Virus record (IMG/VR): IMGVR_UViG_3300018048_001459
Coordinates: 1-39,220 of that record
DNA: 39,220 nt
From: a virus
Reading direction: 5' to 3' (one strand)
Shown: positions 19,984-28,062 of the stretch, in pieces
Layout: the number at the start of each line of letters is the position of its first letter
How positions within the stretch are numbered: the stretch's first letter is position 1
Translations under genes and position numbers: made by a program
Notes under the pieces: model-generated
Databases searched by the model: none
The model's input: the letters and a program-made list of their open reading frames with translations, nothing else
What the model was told of the DNA's origin: nothing

Positions 19984-20735
19984 CACAAGGATATTTAATA
20001 TATGCACAAGGAGATATGCATATAAAATATGCTATACATTGCGCCGAAAGTTTAAAAAACTTAAATGATACTAGACCGATTAGTCTAGTTACTGATAGAA
20101 AAATAGATAACAACTTATTTGATAAAGTTATTGTTGTAGAAAAAAACAAAGATAAATTTCATGTAGTTAATAGGTCAAAGTTAATACAATGGTCACCTTA
20201 TGACGAAACTACGGTTATCGAAAGTGATTGTTTAGTTACACAGAATTTAGAATATTGGTGGAAAAGGAATAGTGATAAAGACTTGACTTTTATTAGTCAA
20301 GCATATACATACAGACAGCAACCATTAGATATAACTTATGATAGAAAAACTTGGATACAAAATGATTTACCTAGTCTTTATGTAGCATTTCATTATTTTA
20401 AAAAAACAGAGTTTACAAAAAGATTTTTTGATTTAGTATTAGAAATTAATACAAATCTTGAACTTTATAAAACATTTTTACCAAATAGAAATCCTAAAAT
20501 TCCAAGCATGGATATTGCAATTTGTTTAGCCACAAAAATTTTAGATTGTTATAACGATGTAGCATATACATCAATAGATCCTATGTTTGTTCATATGAAA
20601 CCGTTTGCACAAGGATTAGAAACTCCTTCCGAAGAATGGTCGGATAAATTAGGATTTTATAAATCTAATAATGATTTGCATATAGGTACCTTTAAACAAA
20701 AAGGTGTTATACATTATATTGAGGATGTTGTTTAA
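19980..20735 (+). CDS. Glycosyltransferase-like protein, paralogue of preceding gene
   Basis: 251 residues. It shows the same order of elements as the gene before it: an N-terminal GYLIYAQGDMHIKYAIHCAE, RPISLVTDRKID, and SPYDETTVIESDCLVTQ, where the acidic triad is E81-S-D83 instead of D-S-D. The middle LPSLYVAFHYFKKTEFTKRF parallels KFYWATSVYFKKSKFTKMF of its neighbour, and a late segment IPSMDIAICLATKILDC matches DFAFSIAVHILND. A GT-A-like fold is therefore likely. The Asp to Glu change at the first triad position is tolerated in some families but could mean a changed donor or loss of activity. Overlaps both neighbours (ATGA at the start, TAATG at the end), so translation is coupled. Confidence 0.72.
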   Translation: MTQGYLIYAQGDMHIKYAIHCAESLKNLNDTRPISLVTDRKIDNNLFDKVIVVEKNKDKFHVVNRSKLIQWSPYDETTVIESDCLVTQNLEYWWKRNSDKDLTFISQAYTYRQQPLDITYDRKTWIQNDLPSLYVAFHYFKKTEFTKRFFDLVLEINTNLELYKTFLPNRNPKIPSMDIAICLATKILDCYNDVAYTSIDPMFVHMKPFAQGLETPSEEWSDKLGFYKSNNDLHIGTFKQKGVIHYIEDVV

Positions 20736-21217
20736 TGTTTTATGTATATTACGAAAAAGAAAAAAGAACAATAATTTCAATTACTAATGAAAAAAATAAT
20801 TCTTTACAAGATTTTGTAGTAAAACAAGAAGAAGAAATTCTTGATTTTATTACAGGAAATAGAAATACAAACGACTATGTGTTAGATAAAGATTTTAATT
20901 TTACTTTAATAGAAAAGTATAAAAATAAGTTTGAGGTTGATCAGTCTTTTCATAAAATTGAAAAAACTGAAGATGCTGATCTATTAGTATTACATAACAG
21001 TAAATGGAAATTTAAAAAGTCTTCCGAGATAACCGGTAATCTATTTTTTGTAATAACAGAAAAAGATAATCCTAATAAATTAATTAGAGCTATTCATTTT
21101 CCAGCAACAGATTTAGATTGCGAGTTTAATTTTAAATATCCAATTGAAAAAGATATAAACAATATAAGCATATGGATATTACATAAAACATTTGCTAAAT
21201 GTTCGTTGGAGACATAA
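20735..21217 (+). CDS. Hypothetical protein
   Basis: 160 residues, Lys/Glu/Asn rich and strongly AT-biased. I do not recognise a family. The N-terminus (MFYVYYEKEKRTIISITNEK) looks like two beta strands; the middle is charged (KFEVDQSFHKIEKTEDADL), and the end holds IRAIHFPATDLDCEFNF and a hydrophobic NNISIWILHKTF. No Cys motif, no membrane span, no signal peptide. GAGGA nine bases upstream serves as ribosome site inside the preceding gene. The start shares its A with the stop of the gene before, and its own stop shares an A with the next start. Its place between glycosyltransferase-like genes suggests an accessory part in the same pathway; this is inference. Confidence 0.75.
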   Translation: MFYVYYEKEKRTIISITNEKNNSLQDFVVKQEEEILDFITGNRNTNDYVLDKDFNFTLIEKYKNKFEVDQSFHKIEKTEDADLLVLHNSKWKFKKSSEITGNLFFVITEKDNPNKLIRAIHFPATDLDCEFNFKYPIEKDINNISIWILHKTFAKCSLET

Positions 21218-23685
21218 TGAGTCAAGAATTTAAAGTTTATGATTATGATATAATTTATCTTAGCTATGATGAACCTAATGCTGAAGAAAATTATTATGAC
21301 CTAAAACAAAAAATACCGTGGGCAAAAAGAGTACATGGTGTAGAAGGCTCAGATGCTGCACATAAAGCCTGTGCAGAACTTGCTACAACTGAACGCTTTA
21401 TTACTATTGATGGCGACAATAAGATTAATAGAAAGTTTATAGGAGAAGTACTACATTTTGCAGATGATGTAGATTTAAGCAAGTGTGTAATTAGTTGGAG
21501 TGCGTATAACATGATCAACGGATTAACATACGGCAATGGCGGAATTAAATGTTGGCCAACTGAGCTTGTTAAAACTATGCGTACACACGAGAATGCAGAC
21601 CCAAACAATGCACAGGCCCAGGTAGATTTCTGTTGGGATTTAGAATACTTACAAGTTGATAGAATTTATAGTTATGTTTATAATAACGCTACTCCGCAAC
21701 AAGCCTGGCGAGCAGGATTTAGAGAAGGTGTTAAAATGAGTTTGTTGGAAGGACTCCCAGCAGATTCTAAACAGTTTACTAATCAAATTCCTAAAAAGAA
21801 TTTAGACAGATTACGAATATGGTGTAATATTGGCGAAGACATTCCCAATGGTAAATGGGCAATTTATGGTGCCAGAGAAGGTTGCTATAAAACAAACTGT
21901 ACAGATTGGGATCATGTAAATGTTAGAGATTTTGAATACCTAAATAATTTATGGAAAGAACAGTATAGCAAAATAGATGAAGATAAACTTGACCATGAAA
22001 TAATAGGATTAGGATACACACTAAATCATGATTTAGATTTAGCAATACCAGTTGACCAATATAACAAAGAACAAAGTAAATTTTTTAAAAGTGTTTATGT
22101 TCCTCCAGAAAGAACACCGCAGACTTTCCTTACAGAAAAGCAAACAGCAGAATATGACATTGTAATGATAACATACAATGAGCCTAATGCTAATAAAAAT
22201 TATGATACTCTAAAAGAAAAATTTCCAAGAGCAAAAAGGGTTGACGGAGTAAAGGGTATTCCTAATGCACATAGAGAAGCTGCTAAACTCTGTACTACAG
22301 ATTTAATTTGGATCGTAGACGGCGATGCTGAGATAGTAGATGGATTCAATTTTGATTATAGATCACCTGACACAGAAAAGAATTATGTAAAAGTTTGGCG
22401 TAGTGTAAATCCTATTAACGGTTTAGAATACGGTTACGGCGGAATAAAATTATTTCCTAGACAAGCAACTCTTAACATGGATATAACAAAACCTGATATG
22501 ACAACAAGCATAAGCAGGCATTTTAAACCTATTAAAGTTGTAAGTAATATTACTGCGTTTAACACAGATGCGTTTAGTGCGTGGAAAAGCGGATTTAGAG
22601 AATGTGCAAAATTAGCAAGCAGTATAATTGACAGACAGAAACAAAATGAAACTGATGAAAGACTTGATATTTGGTGTGAAGATGCAGATGAAAAAATTCC
22701 ATTTGCTAAACAAGCCGTCGCCGGCGCTAGAGCAGGTAGAGAATTTGGAACTGCTAATAAAGCCAATCTAGAAGAATTAAATAAAATTAATGATTTTGAT
22801 TGGCTCAAGGAACAGTACAATCAAAATTATGGAATAGTACAAGAACAGCCTATAGAATTAAATGAAGACGAAGTAAAAGATTTATTAGATAGATTTGAAA
22901 TATTGTATCAAGGTCCAGTAACAGATATACGCAGGTTTTATAATGACAAAGATTTTAATAGTTTAAAAAGACTTGTCACAGGACACGAAGATATTTTTAA
23001 AGTTTTAGATAATGATCAATATGCATTATGGAGAACTTTAGACAAACTAACACACAGTCGATATATTAAACCTTTAAAAGCATTGTACAACAATCCTAAA
23101 TTTGATAAAGATTGTTTTAGTAGAGGACAACTTAAAAGCAAACTGTGGTTAGTAGAAAATTTAAAACAATTAGATATTGAATTAGGTAATGTTTTTATTT
23201 GTGCAGGTTGGTACGCAACTGTTGTTCCTATGCTACAAGAACAACAAATAAAATTTAATAAAATTAGGAGTTTTGATATTGATCCTGATGTTTGGAAGAT
23301 AGCAGAAACTTTTAATAAAACACTTACAACTGATAACTGGAAATTTAAAGCCCAAACTTTAGATATACAAATACTAAAATACAACGAGTTTGAGTTTGAA
23401 ACTATAAAAAGTAATGGTAGCATAGAAAAGTTAAAAGAAAGTGCAAACACTATAATTAACACTAGTTGTGAACATATTGCAAATTTTGAAGAATGGTATG
23501 CAAAAATACCAACTGGTAAATTAGTTATATTACAAAGCAATGATTTTTTTGGCATTGACGAACATGTAAATTGTGTTGTTGATTTAAATTATTTTGCAAA
23601 TCAAACACCACTAACAAAATTACTTTATGAAGGAGAACTTCCTTTAGAAAAATATACAAGATTTATGAGAATTGGATATAAGTAA
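21217..23685 (+). CDS. Fusion: two glycosyltransferase-like domains plus methyltransferase-like domain
   Basis: 822 residues from the ATG at 21217, chosen over an in-frame ATG at 21199 because GGAGA stands four bases before it and it forms the TAATG overlap used elsewhere in the operon. Two homologous N-terminal domains follow each other: YDIIYLSYDEPNAEENY with DGD 65-67, and YDIVMITYNEPNANKNY (from 313) with DGD 368-370. Shared later motifs are INGLxYGxGGIK and AWxxGFRE. The last 250 residues hold a Rossmann-type SAM-binding start (FICAGWYATVVPML near 660, then SFDIDPDVW at 685) and an NTSCEHI segment, as in a methyltransferase-like family common in marine phages. I infer sugar transfer and methylation in one chain; substrates are unknown. 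Confidence 0.85.
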   Translation: MSQEFKVYDYDIIYLSYDEPNAEENYYDLKQKIPWAKRVHGVEGSDAAHKACAELATTERFITIDGDNKINRKFIGEVLHFADDVDLSKCVISWSAYNMINGLTYGNGGIKCWPTELVKTMRTHENADPNNAQAQVDFCWDLEYLQVDRIYSYVYNNATPQQAWRAGFREGVKMSLLEGLPADSKQFTNQIPKKNLDRLRIWCNIGEDIPNGKWAIYGAREGCYKTNCTDWDHVNVRDFEYLNNLWKEQYSKIDEDKLDHEIIGLGYTLNHDLDLAIPVDQYNKEQSKFFKSVYVPPERTPQTFLTEKQTAEYDIVMITYNEPNANKNYDTLKEKFPRAKRVDGVKGIPNAHREAAKLCTTDLIWIVDGDAEIVDGFNFDYRSPDTEKNYVKVWRSVNPINGLEYGYGGIKLFPRQATLNMDITKPDMTTSISRHFKPIKVVSNITAFNTDAFSAWKSGFRECAKLASSIIDRQKQNETDERLDIWCEDADEKIPFAKQAVAGARAGREFGTANKANLEELNKINDFDWLKEQYNQNYGIVQEQPIELNEDEVKDLLDRFEILYQGPVTDIRRFYNDKDFNSLKRLVTGHEDIFKVLDNDQYALWRTLDKLTHSRYIKPLKALYNNPKFDKDCFSRGQLKSKLWLVENLKQLDIELGNVFICAGWYATVVPMLQEQQIKFNKIRSFDIDPDVWKIAETFNKTLTTDNWKFKAQTLDIQILKYNEFEFETIKSNGSIEKLKESANTIINTSCEHIANFEEWYAKIPTGKLVILQSNDFFGIDEHVNCVVDLNYFANQTPLTKLLYEGELPLEKYTRFMRIGYK

Positions 23686-24200
23686 TGGAAACTAAAATTA
23701 TTGTAATAGACAATTTTTATGACAATCCTGATAGTGTTAGAGCACTTGCTCTTGAACAAGAATTTAATGTAAAAGGCAACTTTCCAGGTCGTAGAACAAA
23801 AAGTTTTTTATCGCAAGAAGCTAAAGATAAAATTACAAAAATTTTAGGAAACATATCATGGAATGATGAAGATGGAAGTACAGGAAGTTTTCAATATACA
23901 ACTGCATTAGAAAGAAGTTGGATTCATAGAGATGTAAGGGAATGGGCTGGTGTATGTTATCTAACACCTAATGCACCTGTTCAATCTGGAACAATACTGT
24001 ATCAAGATAGAGAAATAAACAGACCTAAAGAAGTTTATGATTTAACAAAATTTAAAAAAGATATAACAATAGAAAATGTGTATAATAGATTAATCCTTTA
24101 CAAGGGTGATCTTTTGCATAAAAGTGATACATACTTTGGCTTAGAAAAAGAAGAAGCAAGACTGTTTCAGGTTTTCTTTTTAGGAGAGTTAAATGCTTGA
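23685..24200 (+). CDS. 2-oxoglutarate/Fe(II) oxygenase-like protein
   Basis: 171 residues. It begins KIIVIDNFYDNPDSVRALAL, the usual opening of small phage oxygenase-like proteins (DUF6445-type). The metal-binding triad of the double-stranded beta-helix oxygenases can be read as H81-R-D83 (SWIHRDVREWAGVCYL), H145 (GDLLHKSDTYFG) and the 2-oxoglutarate-binding R159 (EEARLFQVFFL). All key residues are present, so it is probably active, perhaps as a hydroxylase of a sugar, peptide or small molecule. The TAATG overlap with the preceding methyltransferase/glycosyltransferase fusion and the eight-base overlap with the next gene place it in the same pathway. Family assignment is fairly sure, substrate unknown. 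Confidence 0.82.
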   Translation: METKIIVIDNFYDNPDSVRALALEQEFNVKGNFPGRRTKSFLSQEAKDKITKILGNISWNDEDGSTGSFQYTTALERSWIHRDVREWAGVCYLTPNAPVQSGTILYQDREINRPKEVYDLTKFKKDITIENVYNRLILYKGDLLHKSDTYFGLEKEEARLFQVFFLGELNA

Positions 24201-24414
24201 AAAACTTACACTTAGACAATTACAAACTGAAAGTGCAAAAGCTCTAAGTACTATGGAAGCTACAAACAATAACATATATCAGTTTAATAAAGAAGCACAT
24301 CATAACAGTCATAATTGGTACAAAGTTGTAATACAGTGGTACATAGATGAATACGGAGACTTACCCAGCAAGGTTGGCCCAGGAAAAGATATAAAGTTGG
24401 TAATGGATGTATAG
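24193..24414 (+). CDS. Small protein of unknown function before the first radical SAM gene
   Basis: 73 residues with a strong ribosome site (GGAGAG, five bases before the ATG). It starts with a helical LEKLTLRQLQTESAKALSTM and ends with WYKVVIQWYIDEYGDL and a Gly/Pro/Lys tail. It contains no Cys. It overlaps the preceding oxygenase gene by eight bases and the following radical SAM gene by eight bases (ATGTATAG). Small genes next to radical SAM/SPASM genes are sometimes peptide substrates or recognition proteins, but this one has no obvious leader/core layout, so that idea is weak. Otherwise unrecognised. Confidence 0.75.
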   Translation: MLEKLTLRQLQTESAKALSTMEATNNNIYQFNKEAHHNSHNWYKVVIQWYIDEYGDLPSKVGPGKDIKLVMDV

Positions 24415-25474
24415 ATACGAAGACATAAAAGCAATTCATTTAGAGGTTACACAAAACTGTCAAGCCAGTTGTCCTATGTGTGACCGTAACATGAATGGCG
24501 AAGGAATTAATCCGCATATTAATCTAGATGAACTTACACTAGAAGATTGTAAAAAGATATTCCTTCCTGAGTTTGTACAACAACTTAATACTATGTATAT
24601 GTGTGGCAACCTGGGTGATCCTATTGTTGCTCGAGATACACTTGAAATATTCAAATACTTTAGAGAGCATAATCCCACTATGTGGTTAAGCATGAATACA
24701 AATGGAGGAGCTAAAGATGAAAAATTTTGGACTGAACTTGCTACGGTGTTTGGCCGCAACGGTTGCGTTATTTTTTCTGTGGATGGTCTCGCAGATACCA
24801 ATCACATATATAGACAAAATGTAGTATGGGAAAATGTTGAACGCAACATGCGGACATTTATAAATGCCGGTGGCAGAGCCCGTTGGGACTTTTTAATTTT
24901 TGAACACAATCAACATCAAGTTGATGAAGCTGAAGCACTTGCTAACGAGTGGGGTGTTGAAAAGTTTATGAAAAAGAAAACAGGAAGATTTGTAGATGCA
25001 AAGACTAACAAGAAAGAAACTCACCAAGCCAAAGACCGCAAAGGCAAAAATACAACAGAACTCAAAAAGCCAGACACAAAGTACCAGAACAAAGCTCTTA
25101 CTAAGCAAGAAACTATCTTAAAAAAATACGGCAGTATGGATGCATATTATGACGCTACGCCGGTGATATGTAAAGTAAAGAAAGAAAACAGTTTGTTTAT
25201 TACAGCAGAAGGATTAGCACTACCGTGTTGTTGGACCGCTGGCCGAATGTATAAGTGGTGGCATAAAGATCCTAAAGTAGAACAGATATGGGATTTTATT
25301 CCTAATAAAAATGCACTTGATGCCCGCAACGGCCTTGACAAAGTATTTGATACAGGCATATTTAATAGAATACAAGACAGTTGGAATAAGCCTAGTTGCG
25401 CCGAAGGCAAACTAAAAGTATGTGCTACAAAGTGCGGCGCCGAGTTTGATCCATTTACAGAACAGTTCAAATAA
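24407..25474 (+). CDS. Radical SAM protein with C-terminal SPASM-like domain
   Basis: 355 residues. The radical SAM iron-sulfur motif is C18-QAS-C22-PM-C25 right after a strand (AIHLEVTQN). The usual GGEP motif is replaced by GNLGDP (68-73), a known variant. FSVDGLADTNHIYRQNVVWE (123-142) is typical of SPASM-type enzymes. A Lys-rich linker (residues 187-245) leads to a C-terminal domain with C255, C274-C275, C331, C339 and C343, which can hold an auxiliary cluster. The enzyme would cleave S-adenosylmethionine to start radical chemistry on an unknown peptide, sugar or small molecule. Arg codons are mostly CGN here, unlike several neighbours that favour AGA. No strong ribosome site; coupling to the preceding gene is likely. 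Confidence 0.92.
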   Translation: MYRYEDIKAIHLEVTQNCQASCPMCDRNMNGEGINPHINLDELTLEDCKKIFLPEFVQQLNTMYMCGNLGDPIVARDTLEIFKYFREHNPTMWLSMNTNGGAKDEKFWTELATVFGRNGCVIFSVDGLADTNHIYRQNVVWENVERNMRTFINAGGRARWDFLIFEHNQHQVDEAEALANEWGVEKFMKKKTGRFVDAKTNKKETHQAKDRKGKNTTELKKPDTKYQNKALTKQETILKKYGSMDAYYDATPVICKVKKENSLFITAEGLALPCCWTAGRMYKWWHKDPKVEQIWDFIPNKNALDARNGLDKVFDTGIFNRIQDSWNKPSCAEGKLKVCATKCGAEFDPFTEQFK

Positions 25475-25481
25475 GTACAGT

Positions 25482-26897
25482 ATGACCGATAAACCATTGC
25501 CTTCTGAAACCTTCTGTGCGTTACCTTGGCTACATCTTTCAAGTAGACCTGACGGAAAAATGCGAACATGCTGTACCTCAAATGCAAGTAGTGTACAAGA
25601 TCCCGATTCAAATATAAAAATAGGAGGCGGAGAAGTTGGCATTGTAAAAAATGATGACGGTATTCCTGCTAACTTTAATCATACTACTCTAGAACAAGCA
25701 TGGAACAGTAGTTACATGCGTAATGTTCGTAAAATGATGTTGCGTGGCGAAAAGCCTGCTAGTTGTTTAAAGTGTTACAAAGAAGAAGAAGCAGGTCATC
25801 TTAGTAAACGCAACTGGGAAACAGAATATTGGGGCAATAGATACGACCTGCAGCAGTTGGTAGATGAAACTAAAGAAGACGGTAGTATTCCTCCTAAGAT
25901 ACGCTACATCGACCTTAGAATGGGTACAAAGTGCCAACTAAGTTGTGTTATGTGTAGTCCACATGATAGTTCAGGCTGGGTTAAAGATTGGCAAGCAATT
26001 TACCCTGAAATGCAAAATCAAAAACTGAAAAATACAAGCCAGTGGAAAAACAAAGGTCAAGTACACGGCGCAAGTTACAACTGGCACAAAAACAATCCCA
26101 GATTTTGGGCTGACTTAATGGATCAAATCCCGCATATGTATCAATTATACTTTGCAGGTGGTGAAAGTCTTATTATTGATGAACATTATGAATTACTCGA
26201 AGAATGTATCAAAAGAGGACATGCTAAAAACATAGAACTTCGCTACAATTCAAATGCTGTAGAATGGAGAGACGATTTGTTTGACTTATGGGCAGAATTT
26301 AAGCGTGTGAGATTTCACTATTCGATAGATGCATTAGGTGAACAAAATGATTATATTCGTTATCCATCACAATGGAAACACCAAGAAGAAGTTTTTTGGA
26401 AACTAGACGGCACAAGTGATAATGTAGAGGTTACAACAGCAACTACTATACTTGCACTAAATGTTGCATACATTCCGGAGTTTGTACAATGGAAAGTTGA
26501 TCAAGGATTTCGTAAATTAAACAAATGGCCTCTTGGCGCAGGAGGCATCAACATGCACTTTGCGTATTGGCCACCACAATTAAATGTTAAAGTTCTACCG
26601 CCTGAAATTAAAAAACAAATCACTGAAAAATATGAAAACGAATTTTATCCTTGGATAGAAGAAAACTGGATGCGGTTTACGGGGGTGAATGAAAGTGGCA
26701 TAACACAAGATCAGTTTTTAAATGCTCCATATGGTATAAAGCGTTTTAAAGGTATTATAAACTTCATGAATGCAGAAGACTGGAGTGCAAGATTACCAGA
26801 AACTAGAGAATATCTCAACCTTGTAAACAAGCGTAGAGGATGGGATGATAAATTCTTAAAAGTGTTTCCTATATTTAAGGATATTATAAATGGCTAA
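25482..26897 (+). CDS. Radical SAM protein with N-terminal twitch domain (copy 1)
   Basis: 471 residues from the ATG at 25482. An upstream in-frame start at 25422 would add 20 residues that overlap the preceding gene and precede the conserved FCALPW opening. The N-terminal half-SPASM cluster is C12, C30-C31, C95, C98; the radical SAM motif is C151-QLS-C155-VM-C158, preceded by YIDLRMGTK. The strand-2 motif reads GGES (226-229) rather than GGEP. SIDALGEQNDYIRYPSQW follows, as in the related copies. It is the longest of the seven copies because of inserts around residues 38-66 and 120-137. The domain order matches the known family of radical SAM proteins with an N-terminal twitch domain; substrate unknown. 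Confidence 0.92.
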   Translation: MTDKPLPSETFCALPWLHLSSRPDGKMRTCCTSNASSVQDPDSNIKIGGGEVGIVKNDDGIPANFNHTTLEQAWNSSYMRNVRKMMLRGEKPASCLKCYKEEEAGHLSKRNWETEYWGNRYDLQQLVDETKEDGSIPPKIRYIDLRMGTKCQLSCVMCSPHDSSGWVKDWQAIYPEMQNQKLKNTSQWKNKGQVHGASYNWHKNNPRFWADLMDQIPHMYQLYFAGGESLIIDEHYELLEECIKRGHAKNIELRYNSNAVEWRDDLFDLWAEFKRVRFHYSIDALGEQNDYIRYPSQWKHQEEVFWKLDGTSDNVEVTTATTILALNVAYIPEFVQWKVDQGFRKLNKWPLGAGGINMHFAYWPPQLNVKVLPPEIKKQITEKYENEFYPWIEENWMRFTGVNESGITQDQFLNAPYGIKRFKGIINFMNAEDWSARLPETREYLNLVNKRRGWDDKFLKVFPIFKDIING

Positions 26898-28062
26898 TCC
26901 TGTATGTAATGCTGTTCATCATGCTTTGTGTATCACTGCATACGGCGCAATAAATCCTTGTTGTTCTAGTAGAGACTTTGTACATATTGATGATGTTCCT
27001 AATATCAAAGATTATTTTTATAATAATCAACATCTTGAAAAATCACGTCAAATAGAATTAACAGATAAATGGTTACCTGAATGTAGTGCCTGTAAGAAAA
27101 AACTCGAAAACGGAATAGACAGCCGTAAAGATAAAATGCTTAGGTGGTTCCCCCATACAGATAAACAATTTACAGAGACAAACAAATATGCTATAGTTCA
27201 CATGGATATAAGTTTTGGTAATAGTTGCAACCAAAAATGTATTATGTGTAACAGTAATTTTTCAAGCCAATGGTTAAAAGATGATATTGCAATGGTAGAA
27301 GAAGCACCGTACATTAGAAATAAATCTCTAATGCATTTTAAAAATTGGAGTTTGAGTTACGACCAGTTAGATCAGATTGCTGATTTGGTAACTGAACATA
27401 CAAAAAAAATTGAAATAAAAGGTGGTGAACCTTTATATGATAAAAGATTTGAATATTTTGTTAATAAAGTTATAGAAAAAAATCCTCATGTTTTCTTTAA
27501 TACAAATACAAATGGCTCTCATTTTAATCAAAAAAATATTGATATGTTAAACAACATTCCTAAAATAGGAATAGATATTAGTTTTGATGGCACAGGAAAG
27601 ATTTATGAATGGATAAGAAATAATAGTTGGGAAGAAGCGGAAAAAAATTATATAGAATGTTTAAAACATATCAAGCATTATTTTGTTCTAAACTATACTA
27701 CGATGGTTTATAATGTTGATCATATAGAAAAGTTTTATAATTGGGCAGCTGATTTGTCACAAAAATATGACAAAGAAGTTCCTTTACATTTTTCACAGAT
27801 AGTTACAACTCCTAAATATCTAGATCCTATATATGCAAGTAAGGATAGGATTTTTGAAGGAATGAGACAAATTGAAAAAATAAAAAATGATCCAAGAGGA
27901 TTTGCTAGTGGAAGTATAATGTTCGGAAGAAGTTTAGAAAAATTACATGCATATCTTGAAAATGGTTTGAAACAAGAAGTTGATTATAGTGGTTATACTC
28001 GTACACATGAATACATGACTAAAATTAGAGGTTGGGACATTAAAGACTATGCTGACATGTAA
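26890..28062 (+). CDS. Radical SAM protein with N-terminal twitch domain (copy 2)
   Basis: 390 residues. Twitch cysteines are C6, C24-C25, C65 and C68 (with VCNAVHHALC adding C14); the radical SAM motif is C113-NQK-C117-IM-C120 after VHMDISFGNS, and GGEP is at 178-181. ISFDGTGKIYEWIRNNSWEE corresponds to the SIDxxGxxxxYIR segment of the other copies, and the C-terminus holds the related TPKYLDP. AAGGA nine bases upstream of the ATG and an eight-base overlap with the preceding gene support the start. Arg is mostly AGA, so base use differs from copy 1. Complete and probably active; the substrate is unknown. Confidence 0.92.
   Translation: MANPVCNAVHHALCITAYGAINPCCSSRDFVHIDDVPNIKDYFYNNQHLEKSRQIELTDKWLPECSACKKKLENGIDSRKDKMLRWFPHTDKQFTETNKYAIVHMDISFGNSCNQKCIMCNSNFSSQWLKDDIAMVEEAPYIRNKSLMHFKNWSLSYDQLDQIADLVTEHTKKIEIKGGEPLYDKRFEYFVNKVIEKNPHVFFNTNTNGSHFNQKNIDMLNNIPKIGIDISFDGTGKIYEWIRNNSWEEAEKNYIECLKHIKHYFVLNYTTMVYNVDHIEKFYNWAADLSQKYDKEVPLHFSQIVTTPKYLDPIYASKDRIFEGMRQIEKIKNDPRGFASGSIMFGRSLEKLHAYLENGLKQEVDYSGYTRTHEYMTKIRGWDIKDYADM

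Noticed and set aside
23016-23555. 179-codon reverse-strand ORF
   Set aside because: It lies wholly inside the methyltransferase-like part of the fusion gene and has the Leu/Ser/Cys-rich look of an antisense shadow of AT-rich coding sequence.
25422-25481. Upstream start at 25422 for radical SAM copy 1
   Set aside because: It lies 53 bases inside the preceding gene and adds 20 residues before the conserved opening; the ATG at 25482, after the stop at 25474, fits the other copies.
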